Assembly: GCA_964421085.1 (NCBI GenBank)
Contig: CAYQVO010000002.1
Location: 124,001 to 188,000, forward strand
Reading direction: 5' to 3'
DNA from: CAYQVO01 sp964421085
GTDB lineage: Bacteria > Bdellovibrionota_C > UBA2361 > CAYQVO01
DNA: 64,000 nt
The position numbers and the translations under genes were made by a program. This document shows positions 8,999 through 17,740 of the stretch, in pieces. The notes beneath the pieces were generated by a model that saw nothing but the letters and a program-made list of their open reading frames with translations, was not told the origin of the DNA and searched no databases. Positions within the stretch are counted from its first letter, which is position 1; every line of letters starts with the position of its first letter.

Positions 8999-9058
8999 CG
9001 CGAACTCGCGGAGGGCGTTTGCAGGTGCGAGTCTCACTTTTCCTCGCCGCAGCTGCCC

Positions 9059-9319
9059 TCAATACGGCCTGTAATTCGCCATCCACAACAGCATCATCTT
9101 CGCCCACCCCTGATAGTCTCCGTGCTTCAGCGCGCGCGATTTGCCGATTGTCAGGTCCATGCTCTGTTCCTGAAAATTCCCCGAGCTTATCGCCGTAAGC
9201 TCAGCCCGGAGTCCTCTCGAAGCCTCGGCAGATTCGCAGTCGATAAATGTTTCAACAGCACGCTGATCAGTGATACCGGGATTAGCGTAGGTCCTGACCC
9301 AGTACGTGATGTTTTTCAC
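9059..9319 (-). CDS. Hypothetical protein coupled to galU
   Basis: An 86-residue frame whose start ATG overlaps the galU stop by four bases (ATGA), good evidence that it is translated. No transmembrane segment, Cys cluster or known motif is seen; it is mixed alpha/beta with a Trp- and Met-rich end (WAKMMLLWMANYRPY). I do not recognise a family. Being translated straight after galU suggests some link with sugar-nucleotide metabolism, but that is context only. Confidence 0.55.
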   Translation of the reverse strand: MKNITYWVRTYANPGITDQRAVETFIDCESAEASRGLRAELTAISSGNFQEQSMDLTIGKSRALKHGDYQGWAKMMLLWMANYRPY

Positions 9320-10200
9320 TTTCTGAACTCCAGAAGATGCCGCATGAAATCAACGAGTTCAGGCGCCACATCCGGTTTCTTGAGACCATATGCGATGTTA
9401 GCCTTGAGGAAACCCACTTTATCGCCCGCGTCATATCTGTCTCCTTCAAAGCGGAGTCCGATAAAGCCTTCTTCGCGCATGAGCTGCGCCATTGCGTCGG
9501 TAAGCTGAATTTCTCCCCCCTTCCCGGGTTTTGTGCCGGAGAGAATCTCGAAGATGCGGGGAGTCAGTATATAACGGCCGACTATCGCAAGGCGCGAAGG
9601 AGCGTCCTCAGCTTTTGGTTTTTCCACCATTTGATCGAGTTCGACTATCCTGTCGCTGATCCGTTTCCCGCCGACAACACCGAATTTTGAAACATCTTTT
9701 TCGGAAACTTCCATCAAGGCGACGACCGATTTCCCGTACTTCTCGTACACGTCCACCATCTGCTTGATGCAGGGAACTTCGGAGTCGACCATATCGTCTC
9801 CAAGCAGTACCGCGAAGGGTTCGTCTCCGATCGCGATTCGCGAGCAGAGCACGGCGTGTCCAAGTCCGCGGGGATGTTCCTGACGGATCGAGACAACCTG
9901 GACAAGCCCGGACGCAGAATGCACCTTTTCGGCGAGATCCAGCTTTCCATCCTTTTTCAGCTTGTCTTCCAGTTCGTAATTGAAATCGAAGTAATCGATA
10001 ATCGAGTCCTTTCCGCGGCTTGTGATGAGAACCAGAGTATCCATGCCCGCGGCGTGAACTTCCTCCACGATAAAGTGAATCGTGGGAGTGTCGACGATTG
10101 GGAGGAGTTCTTTGGGAACAGCTTTTGTTGCAGGTAAAAAACGGGTGCCCAGACCAGCGGCAGGAATGACGGCTTTCCTCACAGGCAGCTTTACGCTCAT
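9316..10200 (-). CDS. galU: UTP-glucose-1-phosphate uridylyltransferase
   Basis: A 294-residue protein starting MSVKLPVRKAVIPAAGLGTRFLPATK; GLGTRFLPATKAVPKE is the nucleotide-binding signature of bacterial GalU. Further conserved parts are ELLPIVDTP, the LLGDD metal site, and VGRYILTP. It makes UDP-glucose from UTP and glucose-1-phosphate for LPS core, exopolysaccharide and glycogen-type pathways. Length matches the family (about 290-300). It precedes a small coupled gene at 9319 and is divergent from the M48 protease at 10328. Confidence 0.97.
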   Translation of the reverse strand: MSVKLPVRKAVIPAAGLGTRFLPATKAVPKELLPIVDTPTIHFIVEEVHAAGMDTLVLITSRGKDSIIDYFDFNYELEDKLKKDGKLDLAEKVHSASGLVQVVSIRQEHPRGLGHAVLCSRIAIGDEPFAVLLGDDMVDSEVPCIKQMVDVYEKYGKSVVALMEVSEKDVSKFGVVGGKRISDRIVELDQMVEKPKAEDAPSRLAIVGRYILTPRIFEILSGTKPGKGGEIQLTDAMAQLMREEGFIGLRFEGDRYDAGDKVGFLKANIAYGLKKPDVAPELVDFMRHLLEFRK

Positions 10201-10327
10201 AATCTCCCTCTCTTGATTTTTCCGGTTAATTTTTGAAAAAGAAGAATAAGTCAGGATAGAAAACAGTGTATCCCTGAGCTTTTTACACTATCCTTTTTCC
10301 CTCCTAAAAGAAAATGACGCGCGATTA

Positions 10328-11629
10328 GTGCGAAAAAATGTTATGTCGGCTTTTCTGATACGCTATTTATATTTTGCGGCTCTCTTTCTTGAATGGGCAG
10401 CAAGTACCGTACTTGAGTCCGTCAACCTGAAACATGCAAAGTCACGGATCGGGAAGCTGCCGCCCGGGCTTGAGCCGCATTTCGACCGGCCATTTCAGGA
10501 GAGGGCATACGCGTACATGAGGAGCAGAAAAAAGCTCGGACTGGCGCAGGATGCTGTGGACACGCTGACTCTCTTCGCCATGGTGGCATGCGGATTTTTT
10601 GGATACCTCGATTCCCGGTGCCGCATTCCGCAGCTCGGACCGGACAGTCAGGGTGTCCTTTTTGTTCTTGCGCTTTCTTTCCTTTTCTTTCTGATCGAGA
10701 TTCCTTTTCGCCTTGTATACACATTTGTCATCGAGGAAAAGTTCGGCTTCAACAAGACAACTCCGAGGGTGTGGATTACGGACCTCGTCAAGGAGGGACT
10801 GATCAGCCTTGCAATCGGAGTGCCGCTTCTTTACGGGATATTCTTCCTGATTGATTCAGGGGGAAATTACTGGTGGTTCTATGCCTTTATTCTGCTTACA
10901 TCCGTGCAGATATTTCTCATCTTCATTTATCCGGTATGGATTGCACCTCTCTTCAATAAATTCGAGCCCATCGAGGACGCAGCGCTCAAACAGGAGGTGG
11001 AATCTCTCACCCGCCGCACCGGTTTTCAGATGGAAGGAGTGTATCTGATGGACGGCAGCAGACGATCCTCCCACGCCAACGCTTTCTTCACCGGATTCGG
11101 CAGAAACAGAAGGATCGTCCTCTATGACACTCTCATTGAGCAGCTTGCAGTCCCGGAACTTATTGCAGTGCTTGCTCATGAGATCGGGCACGAGAAACTG
11201 CGGCATGTGATAAAGAGCCTTATTCTATCGATTATCGCGTCGCTCGCCGGTTTTTTCATCCTGGGAATCTGTGTCGATTTCCTCCCGCTCTATCAGGCGT
11301 TCGGCTTCGAACAGAAAAGCGCGCACGCGGTGCTTGTCATTTTCATGTTCGCACTGAGCCCGCTTTCATTTTTCCTGTCGCCGCTCGGCACGGCAATCTC
11401 CCGGTGTTTCGAGTATCAGGCCGACCGGTTCGCAGTGCGTGCTGTCGAAGACCCGGCCCCTCTTTCAAACGCCCTCATAAAACTTTCGAGAAAGAGCCTC
11501 AGCAATCTGACCCCGCACCCGCTGTACAGTTTCATTCATTATTCTCATCCGACACTGGTAGAGAGAATTTCGGCCATGCGTGACGTGGAAACCGAAGCAG
11601 TCCTGAAAGAGAACTCCCCGGGCGGCTGA
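10328..11629 (+). CDS. M48 family zinc metalloprotease, Ste24/CAAX-protease-like
   Basis: A 433-residue membrane protein. The zinc site is AHEIGHEKLRH (HExxH) near residue 284, with the third ligand Glu expected in FEYQADRFA near 365. Hydrophobic segments are seen around 7-22, 80-95, 110-130, 155-175, 187-207, 300-325 and 335-355, the multi-helix cage layout of Ste24. NAFFTGFGRNRRIVLYDTL is also typical. In bacteria such proteins take part in membrane protein turnover. The frame opens with GTG at 10328; an in-frame ATG at 10343 is an equally good start. The last residues carry no CAAX-type feature. Confidence 0.9.
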   Translation: MRKNVMSAFLIRYLYFAALFLEWAASTVLESVNLKHAKSRIGKLPPGLEPHFDRPFQERAYAYMRSRKKLGLAQDAVDTLTLFAMVACGFFGYLDSRCRIPQLGPDSQGVLFVLALSFLFFLIEIPFRLVYTFVIEEKFGFNKTTPRVWITDLVKEGLISLAIGVPLLYGIFFLIDSGGNYWWFYAFILLTSVQIFLIFIYPVWIAPLFNKFEPIEDAALKQEVESLTRRTGFQMEGVYLMDGSRRSSHANAFFTGFGRNRRIVLYDTLIEQLAVPELIAVLAHEIGHEKLRHVIKSLILSIIASLAGFFILGICVDFLPLYQAFGFEQKSAHAVLVIFMFALSPLSFFLSPLGTAISRCFEYQADRFAVRAVEDPAPLSNALIKLSRKSLSNLTPHPLYSFIHYSHPTLVERISAMRDVETEAVLKENSPGG

Positions 11630-11648
11630 CACGGACTTGAGCGCCCGC

Positions 11649-12776
11649 TCAAGTCCCGCCTCCCGGCCTCATCGATGCAGCTTTCCTTATCTCCGCACCC
11701 TCGGCGATATTTCCCTTCCCGTCGAAAGCGGATATTTCAACCAGGTCGTACTGCCTCAAATGCCTCGCCGCATGTCTGGTTTCAGCCGGAAGCTTTTTTG
11801 TGACCGCAGTCAGTCCGTACATGTCAGGTCCGCAGATGGGAAAGACCATCCCCTGCCGCGCTTTCCCGGCAGGACGAAGTACCCGGTATCCTTTCCGCAT
11901 TTCGCCGTTTCGTATGAAAACAAACGCGGAAAACTTCATCCTGTGCTTGTTGAAATCAGTAAGGGCATCGAGCTGCCGGATAAGCGAAGGCTCGTTCCAG
12001 CCCGTTGACGCGTGGCACCAGTCCGTCCCGGATGACGAAAGCATGGGACAGTTGCCGCATCGCGTGCATGGAAAGCGAACAACGAGATCTTTGAAACGTG
12101 AAAGAATCAGATCCCGGAGAACCATCAGGTCTCTCGTGATGCTCAGTGTACCCGGCTCCAGCAGTATAAGGACGCCTTTGTTCGCAAGTCTTTCACGGAA
12201 CACTTCAACGAGTTCAAGACCGGGTCCCATGCCGATCTCGGAAACAACATTTGCGGCAATGACGATATTGAACTGTCCGTCGGGGATCTTCGATCCCCTT
12301 ATGAAATCAACCTGAGCCGAGGGCCATGGTGACCTGGACTGTATCTTTTCTGCGACTTTGAGCATCTCCGGAGAAGAGTCAATGCAGGTGTACCTGCATT
12401 CGCCGCTCAGGACGCTTTGAGCCGCAAGAGTCGCAGTTCCGGGGCCGCATCCATAATCGAGAACGGTGAACTGTCTGCTGAGATACGAAGACGGAAGATC
12501 GAGCAACAGGGTGCGCAACTTGAAGAAATTGATGGGGAGGTAGTAGAGAGCGTACGCTGAGGCGTCCGCGTGGGAGAACTCGGGGAGGGGAGGAGAACCT
12601 GCCGTCCGGCTGGTATAGAGTTCCGACAGCGTCCTGATTCGGCCCGCTGCAGGAAGAAGGAATTCGTTTCCAATAGCTCCCGTGCTCAGCTGAGCTGCGG
12701 CTTCGGGCGGCAGCAACGCCTCGACAATGGACTGTTGAAGAAGGTCGAGAATATTATTCTGAGAAGACTCCCTCAT
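11649..12776 (-). CDS. Rsm22/METTL17-type methyltransferase-like protein
   Basis: A 375-residue protein. Residues about 100-235 form a SAM-binding Rossmann fold: VLDYGCGPGTATLAA (motif I), YTCIDSSPEMLKVAE (motif II) and NIVIAANVVSEIG. After LILLEPGT comes a cysteine cluster, PCTRCGNCPM with DWCH, as in Rsm22/METTL17, where four Cys bind a 4Fe-4S cluster (from knowledge of the eukaryotic mitochondrial protein). The C-terminal part is beta-rich. These proteins help assemble the small ribosomal subunit; whether bacterial members methylate RNA is unclear. It is convergent with the M48 protease, 20 bases apart. Confidence 0.78.
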   Translation of the reverse strand: MRESSQNNILDLLQQSIVEALLPPEAAAQLSTGAIGNEFLLPAAGRIRTLSELYTSRTAGSPPLPEFSHADASAYALYYLPINFFKLRTLLLDLPSSYLSRQFTVLDYGCGPGTATLAAQSVLSGECRYTCIDSSPEMLKVAEKIQSRSPWPSAQVDFIRGSKIPDGQFNIVIAANVVSEIGMGPGLELVEVFRERLANKGVLILLEPGTLSITRDLMVLRDLILSRFKDLVVRFPCTRCGNCPMLSSSGTDWCHASTGWNEPSLIRQLDALTDFNKHRMKFSAFVFIRNGEMRKGYRVLRPAGKARQGMVFPICGPDMYGLTAVTKKLPAETRHAARHLRQYDLVEISAFDGKGNIAEGAEIRKAASMRPGGGT

Positions 12777-12798
12777 GATTTGCTGCTAAACTCCCCAC

Positions 12799-13860
12799 AT
12801 GAAGACTAACGGATCCGCAGAGAAAATTAAATCAAGGCAGGAAGCCGAAGGCATAATAAGGCAGTGGCAGAAAGAGGGAGCTTCAGTCGGCTTCACCTCC
12901 GGTGTGTTTGACCTTATTCATGCCGGGCACGTCGAATACCTCGAAGATGCTGCTGGGAACTGCGATCGCCTTGTGGTCGGTGTCAATTCGGACTCCTCCG
13001 CGCGCGAACTGAAGGGGGAAAAACGCCCGATTTGCTCCGAGAAGAGCCGGGTTCAGGTTGTGGCAGGTCTGGCATGTGTGGATCTTGTTTTTACTTTTGA
13101 CGAGCGGAACAACAATAAAAACGTCGATGTTCTGAAGCCCGATGTTTATATCAAAGCCGGCGATTACTCCTCGTGCGCTCTGACATCGGGGAGCATCGTG
13201 GAGTCTTACGGCGGACGGGTCCATATTGTTCCATTCAAGAAAGGATTTTCCTCGACTGGAATAATCAACCGCATTCTTGAATCTCACCTGGATGAGCTTC
13301 CGGAAGCGGGGCCGAAGGTCCGGTACAAAAAAATGCCTGCAGTCTTTCTCGACAGGGATGGCACGATAAACGAGGAAGTGGATTATCTGGGCGATCCAAA
13401 GGACATGAAGATGATTCCCGGCGCGGCTGAGGCAATGGGAAAGCTCACCGGCGCGGGATACAGACTTATCATCGTGACGAATCAGCCCGGGATAGGTTTT
13501 GGTTATTACACGGCGCCGGATTTCTTCAGAGTGAACAAGGAAATTCTCAAAGAGGCGGGTAAAGCAGGCGCGAGAGTCAGCAGAATCTATTACTGCCCCC
13601 ACACGCAGGCCGACAATTGTGGATGCAGAAAGCCGCTCACGTATTTTATCGAGCGCGCAGCGAAAGAGATGAACATTGATCTCGGCGGAAGTTTCGTTGT
13701 CGGTGACAGGACATGCGATATCGAGCTTGGAAGAAATGCGGGCGTAAGGACCATCCTTGTCGGGACGGGCGCCGCCGGCAAAGACGGGCAGTATGAGGTG
13801 ACGCCGGATTACATCGCGGCTGATCTTGCTGAAGCGGTGAAGATTATTTCAGCTGTGTGA
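12799..13860 (+). CDS. RfaE2-type nucleotidyltransferase fused to GmhB-type phosphatase
   Basis: A 353-residue two-domain protein. Residues about 15-155 are a cytidylyltransferase-like fold as in the C-terminal half of HldE: GVFDLIHAGHVEYLE (HxGH), ENNN-like and FSSTGIINRI (the ISSTxII motif). Residues about 170-353 are a histidinol-phosphatase/GmhB HAD domain: VFLDRDGTIN, IVTNQPGI, the zinc-binding YYCPHTQADNCGCRKP and VGDRTCDIELGRNAG. Together these supply two steps of ADP- or other NDP-heptose synthesis: phosphatase on heptose-1,7-bisphosphate, then nucleotidyl transfer. The HldE kinase half is not in the window. A Cys/His zinc loop is intact, so the phosphatase should be active. Confidence 0.88.
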   Translation: MKTNGSAEKIKSRQEAEGIIRQWQKEGASVGFTSGVFDLIHAGHVEYLEDAAGNCDRLVVGVNSDSSARELKGEKRPICSEKSRVQVVAGLACVDLVFTFDERNNNKNVDVLKPDVYIKAGDYSSCALTSGSIVESYGGRVHIVPFKKGFSSTGIINRILESHLDELPEAGPKVRYKKMPAVFLDRDGTINEEVDYLGDPKDMKMIPGAAEAMGKLTGAGYRLIIVTNQPGIGFGYYTAPDFFRVNKEILKEAGKAGARVSRIYYCPHTQADNCGCRKPLTYFIERAAKEMNIDLGGSFVVGDRTCDIELGRNAGVRTILVGTGAAGKDGQYEVTPDYIAADLAEAVKIISAV

Positions 13861-13946
13861 CGCCCGCCCGTCACCTTCCGTCTCTTCAATAAAATGCTTC
13901 CCCCGGGCCTCCTGTTGGAGGAATATACGGCTGAGGACCGATTAAT

Positions 13947-15077
13947 ATGAAGAACGCTTCGAACATCACCGCCACAGGTCCCAATATCGTTCTTGTCGGC
14001 GGCGGCCATGCGCATATGGAGGCGCTTCGTTTAATGGCGAAAGAGCCGCTTTACGGAGCGAGGGTAATACTTGTGTCAGATGTTACTCATGCCACGTTTG
14101 CCGGAATGCTCCCTGAGGTGATCACAGGAAAGGTGAAGCTCGAGGATGCGGTTATTGATCTCAGGAAGATATGCCGGGATGCAGGCGCTGAATTCGTACA
14201 GGGGAACGTGTGCGGGCTCAATCTTGCCGAACGTTTCATCTCGCTTGATCGCGGTACCACCATCTCTTTCCGGTTATTGTCTCTCAATATCGGAAGCAGG
14301 CCCGCCTTCAGCGATGATCCGTCAGTGGTCGAACACGCATGGCCCCTGAAGCCCATTGAAATCTTCCTCAACAGACTGGAGGCCTTCATTGCCGCGCACC
14401 GGGAGGGCGAAACGAAAACAGTCGTAGTCGTAGGCGGCGGAAAAAACGCCTTTGAGCTTGTATGCAGTCTGCGCGAACGGCTCCTGTCCGACGTGATACT
14501 TCATATAGTGCAGCCGAACGAAAGGTTCCTCGAAGATCACATGCCGGCGACAGGAGAAATCGCGCAGCGTGTGCTTGAAAGTAAAAAGATCGTGATTCAC
14601 CTGGACGAATATGTAACGGAGGTGAACAAAGATTCCATTATCTGCGAATCAGGACTCGAGCTTCCAACCGACGTAATTATCTGGGCGGCGCGAGCTGAAC
14701 CTGCGGCCCGATGGCCGGCCGCGGCCGGGCTTGCCACCGATTCCTGCGGTTTCATGCAGATTCGCGACAGCCTGCAGAGCGTATCGCACACCTTCGTTTT
14801 CGGCGCCGGTGAAATAACGTCCTGCGGAGGATGTTATTACCCCCGCACTGCCCGGATAAGCATTCTTCAGGGGCCGCTTCTTTATCGCAACCTGAAGAGA
14901 TGGATTGAAGGGAGGAAACTCGAGACCTTCGAATGCTCGAGTTTGTCGAGAGATTTCATTTTCACAGGAACCGCAGGCGCGATAGTTCAGACGCGGAAGT
15001 TCGCGATAGATTCGCCCATAGCGGGCATGATCAGATCATGGCAGAATCGAAGGTTCATGGCGAGAGTTGCAGGATAA
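13947..15077 (+). CDS. FAD-dependent pyridine nucleotide-disulfide oxidoreductase (Nterm-to-SelD/NDH-2-like)
   Basis: A 376-residue flavoprotein. The FAD Rossmann motif is NIVLVGGGHAHMEALRLM at the start; a second GxGxxG-type site is VVVVGGGKNAFELVCSL near 160 for NAD(P)H; FVFGAGEIT near 285 is the usual late FAD-contact motif. HATFAGMLPEVITG resembles the YSGMLPG motif of the flavoprotein domain found N-terminal to selenophosphate synthetase (TIGR03169) and of type II NADH dehydrogenases. No redox CxxC is present. No selD follows it. It lies 86 bases after the heptose fusion gene and may share its transcript. Partner quinone or substrate is unknown. Confidence 0.8.
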   Translation: MKNASNITATGPNIVLVGGGHAHMEALRLMAKEPLYGARVILVSDVTHATFAGMLPEVITGKVKLEDAVIDLRKICRDAGAEFVQGNVCGLNLAERFISLDRGTTISFRLLSLNIGSRPAFSDDPSVVEHAWPLKPIEIFLNRLEAFIAAHREGETKTVVVVGGGKNAFELVCSLRERLLSDVILHIVQPNERFLEDHMPATGEIAQRVLESKKIVIHLDEYVTEVNKDSIICESGLELPTDVIIWAARAEPAARWPAAAGLATDSCGFMQIRDSLQSVSHTFVFGAGEITSCGGCYYPRTARISILQGPLLYRNLKRWIEGRKLETFECSSLSRDFIFTGTAGAIVQTRKFAIDSPIAGMIRSWQNRRFMARVAG

Positions 15078-15086
15078 CGCCGGCGC

Positions 15087-15422
15087 CTATCTCCTGAACG
15101 CCCACGCCATCTGCCGCGGAATTCCACATTCGATGAATTCGCGCACGCGACCCTGAACCTGTGCCATATCAAGATCGAGGTGCCGGCAGATCCAGGAGAG
15201 AGAGAATGGAAGACTCGAGTCGCCGCCCCAGTCTTCGAAGAACCATCTCTCTGCCTGCTTCGAATGCGGCTTGTCTTTTTCGAGCACGTCACGGATCGCC
15301 TGTTCCATGACGGCAAGGAGCAGGCGTTGTTCAGGGGTGAGTTTGCCTTCAGAACCTCCCAGTTCCGGCGCGATTACTGTCGTCGTCCCGGCGAATTCAA
15401 AAGCAGAAAAGTGATTCCTCAT
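15087..15422 (-). CDS. Hypothetical protein, short helical
   Basis: A 111-residue frame. The second half, AERWFFEDWGGDSSLPFSLSWICRHLDLDMAQVQGRV in outline (about residues 56-95), looks like a small helix-turn-helix protein seen widely in delta-type proteobacteria and relatives: a W-phi-F motif, then PFSLSWICRHL, LD and a recognition-like helix. I cannot name the family or function. It is convergent with the FAD gene, stops 10 bases apart. A strong terminator hairpin for the other strand sits just upstream of its start. Confidence 0.55.
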   Translation of the reverse strand: MRNHFSAFEFAGTTTVIAPELGGSEGKLTPEQRLLLAVMEQAIRDVLEKDKPHSKQAERWFFEDWGGDSSLPFSLSWICRHLDLDMAQVQGRVREFIECGIPRQMAWAFRR

Positions 15423-15442
15423 ACGTCAGACCTTCAAAATGC

Positions 15443-15470
15443 AAGGTGCGATTTGATTGCACCTTTTTTT
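15443..15470 (+). terminator. Rho-independent terminator, plus strand
   Basis: AAGGTGC (15443-15449) and GCACCTT (15459-15465) form a 7-bp stem with a 9-base loop, running straight into T7. It is oriented to stop plus-strand transcription coming from the 12799-15077 genes, which would otherwise read through the convergent 15087 gene and into the penicillin-binding gene. Confidence 0.7.
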
Positions 15471-15583
15471 GAAGCAGCCCGCAACGGAAGGGTTCATAAA
15501 AGATTCAACTTTAGAATGCTGCGCGTTTCAAAGATCCGTTCGGCGTCTGAATGAGCGTTCATGCCCTGAACCGCGCTTCTCAA

Positions 15584-16882
15584 TTATAACAGATACTTTT
15601 CAATCAGCAGCCTTCCGAGGTGGGAGGGCTTCGAATCGAGTGTGCTGCTGTTGACTGAAATAATTGCCACTGCAATTGCCGGCTTTTCCAGCGGCGCTGC
15701 CGCAATGAACCAGTGATTCAGACCGGGCGGGCGGTCTCCGCGGAGCGTACCTGTTTTCGCCGCAACCCGGATCCCCCGCAGCCGGCTTGCTTTGTTTCCG
15801 GAGAACTCTCTCTTCGAGGTTCCGACAGTGGTTGTATACTCCATCATCTGAAGCGTCGTCGCGGCGCTTTCCATAGACACCGATTTTTTAAAAAGGGTCG
15901 GACGGGATTCGTACACAACCCGTCCATCCGCCGATACAATCCGCTCCACAAAAGAAGGGACCGGCATCAGACCGCCGTTTGCCATCGCTGACATTATCAT
16001 CGCGGCATGCACCGGGCTCAGTGTGACAGCGCCGAAACCTGCGCATGTTCTGCTGAATTCAAAATCAGTTTCCGGGATCGACGCAGTGCTCTGGGGCAAT
16101 GGTGCTTCAAAGGATATGGGCTCATTGAATCCGAAAGAGCGGGCATACCGCCGCACTGCAGGCACATCGAGGTAATCAAGACCAAGACGCCCGAAAACGG
16201 GATTGCACGATTTGCCCAGAGCCTCAGCTACCGTCATTGAATGCTGATCCCGGCGCGCATCGGGGCGGAAATTGAGCTGATTGAGTGTATAGATCCCCCC
16301 GCGGAAATTTATCGTGTGCATAGGATTAATAGCCGCCTTCTCGACCACCGCGGCAGCAGTGATGACTTTAAACAGAGAAGCAGCCGGAAACCCCGCATGA
16401 AGAGGAAGGTTTTCGTATGTCTGGGATTTCCCCGCGATTGCCATGATTCTTCCTGTTGAGGGCTGCATGACCACCATGGCGATGTGCGGGGCCCGCGCTT
16501 TATCTATCAACGCCTGGGCGAGCGTCTGCATCTGAGGATCCATCGTGTAATAAATAAAATCGTTCCGGTTCGTCACGCCGGTGACCCTGCTCTTGAGGGG
16601 CAGGGCAAAACGCGGAACATGGTTGAGCACAGGTCTGCCGCTTTGACTGTAACTGAGCTCAAGGGGAGCAGAAGGCAGGGCCAGGCGGTATTTCGGTGCC
16701 GGCGGCGCTGCAGAACTCGTTTTCTTCTTCGAAGAAGTCTTGCTTATCTTCGTGGTACTTTTTACCGAACTCCATTTCTTTTGCGAGCCTGTCTTGTACT
16801 GCGCATGAGGAGCCGCATTAACAACCGGTGGAATAATCAGGATCAATATGAGCAGAATACGGATTGAATACATAAGGGGCAT
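15584..16882 (-). CDS. Small penicillin-binding transpeptidase
   Basis: A 432-residue protein with a signal peptide or anchor (about 5-22), a Ser/Lys/Thr-rich linker (about 28-60) and a transpeptidase domain from about 118. The three active-site motifs are intact: SLFK (SxxK) near 170, SCN (SxN) near 229 and KTGT near 375. It lacks the long PBP dimerisation or glycosyltransferase regions, so it is smaller than ordinary class A or B enzymes (usually 570 or more). It would crosslink periplasmic murein. The start could be M1 (16882) or M4. It is divergent from bactofilin, so cell-shape work is a reasonable guess. Confidence 0.82.
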   Translation of the reverse strand: MPLMYSIRILLILILIIPPVVNAAPHAQYKTGSQKKWSSVKSTTKISKTSSKKKTSSAAPPAPKYRLALPSAPLELSYSQSGRPVLNHVPRFALPLKSRVTGVTNRNDFIYYTMDPQMQTLAQALIDKARAPHIAMVVMQPSTGRIMAIAGKSQTYENLPLHAGFPAASLFKVITAAAVVEKAAINPMHTINFRGGIYTLNQLNFRPDARRDQHSMTVAEALGKSCNPVFGRLGLDYLDVPAVRRYARSFGFNEPISFEAPLPQSTASIPETDFEFSRTCAGFGAVTLSPVHAAMIMSAMANGGLMPVPSFVERIVSADGRVVYESRPTLFKKSVSMESAATTLQMMEYTTTVGTSKREFSGNKASRLRGIRVAAKTGTLRGDRPPGLNHWFIAAAPLEKPAIAVAIISVNSSTLDSKPSHLGRLLIEKYLL

Positions 16883-17047
16883 GATAACAACGTTTTCGGC
16901 GGCTTGCCTTTATCTAAACTGTGTCCGATAGCACGACTCCGGCATTCAGACGCGGCACTATCAGAAAAGCGGTTACACTGGATTATTTCGTATATCGAGA
17001 GTATTATTCAAGCCGTTCTTTACAACCTGACAAAAGGAACAGTAATC

Positions 17048-17710
17048 ATGGGTTTCTGGACCAAAAAACCGGGGATGGAAGGCAGCGAAAGCGGATTGGC
17101 TTCCACATCTAAACCTGCTCCCGAGATATTTACTCCTCAGTCGAAGCAGGAAATAAGAAATTTATTCGAGAAAAAGTCGGAAAGTATTATTGATGTCGAC
17201 GCGGTGCTCGAGAAATTCGGCAAGGTGCGGTCAGCACTTGGAACAGGCACTGTGATTCAGGGGAAGCTCACCTTTGACACCCCTGTCCGTATCGACGGAA
17301 GGCTTTCAGGAGAGATTTTTTCGTCGGCAGCGCTTGTCGTTGGTCCAGCCGGTATTGTTGACGCAACTGTTGAAGTGAGCCAGCTTGTTGTACTCGGGTC
17401 GGTGAAAGGCTCCGTAACGGCCGCCGATCGAGTGGAAGTCTATTCAGGCGGGACCCTGGAAGGCACTGTGAACACTCCAGTCCTGATTATTGAAAAAGGG
17501 TGCGCTTTCAACGGCGATTGCAGAATGCCGCAGAAGGAACAGAAACCAGCCGCGCAACCAGCTAAAACGGGGCCTCAACCAGCCTCTCAGCCGTCGCCGA
17601 AGGAGCAGCAGGGGGGTGCAAAGCTGCAGGGCGGCACGCAGCAATTGTCTCCACAGCCATCGACCCCACAGCCATCGACCCCACAGCAATCGACGGGATT
17701 CCGGAAGTAG
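17048..17710 (+). CDS. Bactofilin family cytoskeletal protein
   Basis: A 220-residue protein from the ATG at 17048, chosen because AAAGGA stands a normal distance upstream and the 48 codons before it are not bactofilin-like. The core (about 70-165) is the beta-helical bactofilin fold: GTVIQGKLTFDTPVRIDGRL, GEIFSSAALVVGPAG, VVLGSVKGSVTAADRVEVYSGG, with the recurring G-x-V turns. Bactofilins self-assemble into filaments without nucleotide and guide murein enzymes. A long Pro/Gln/Ser-rich tail follows, ending in three copies of a 5-residue repeat. Close by are the small PBP and the mre cluster. Confidence 0.9.
   Translation: MGFWTKKPGMEGSESGLASTSKPAPEIFTPQSKQEIRNLFEKKSESIIDVDAVLEKFGKVRSALGTGTVIQGKLTFDTPVRIDGRLSGEIFSSAALVVGPAGIVDATVEVSQLVVLGSVKGSVTAADRVEVYSGGTLEGTVNTPVLIIEKGCAFNGDCRMPQKEQKPAAQPAKTGPQPASQPSPKEQQGGAKLQGGTQQLSPQPSTPQPSTPQQSTGFRK
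17651..17695 (+). repeat. 15-bp tandem repeat in bactofilin tail
   Basis: Three direct copies of a 15-bp unit CCACAGCCATCGACC (the third with two changes), in frame, encode PQPST-PQPST-PQQST. The copies at 17651 and 17666 are identical, so this tract is likely to vary in length between strains. Confidence 0.9.
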
Positions 17711-17711
17711 C

Positions 17712-17740
17712 GGTTTTATTCTGTACAGGTTTTATTCTGT
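17712..17740. repeat. 13-bp direct repeat over the rplS 3' end
   Basis: GGTTTTATTCTGT occurs at 17712-17724 and again at 17728-17740, separated by three bases. The second copy covers the rplS stop and last codons. It looks like a local tandem duplication between the two convergent genes. Confidence 0.85.
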
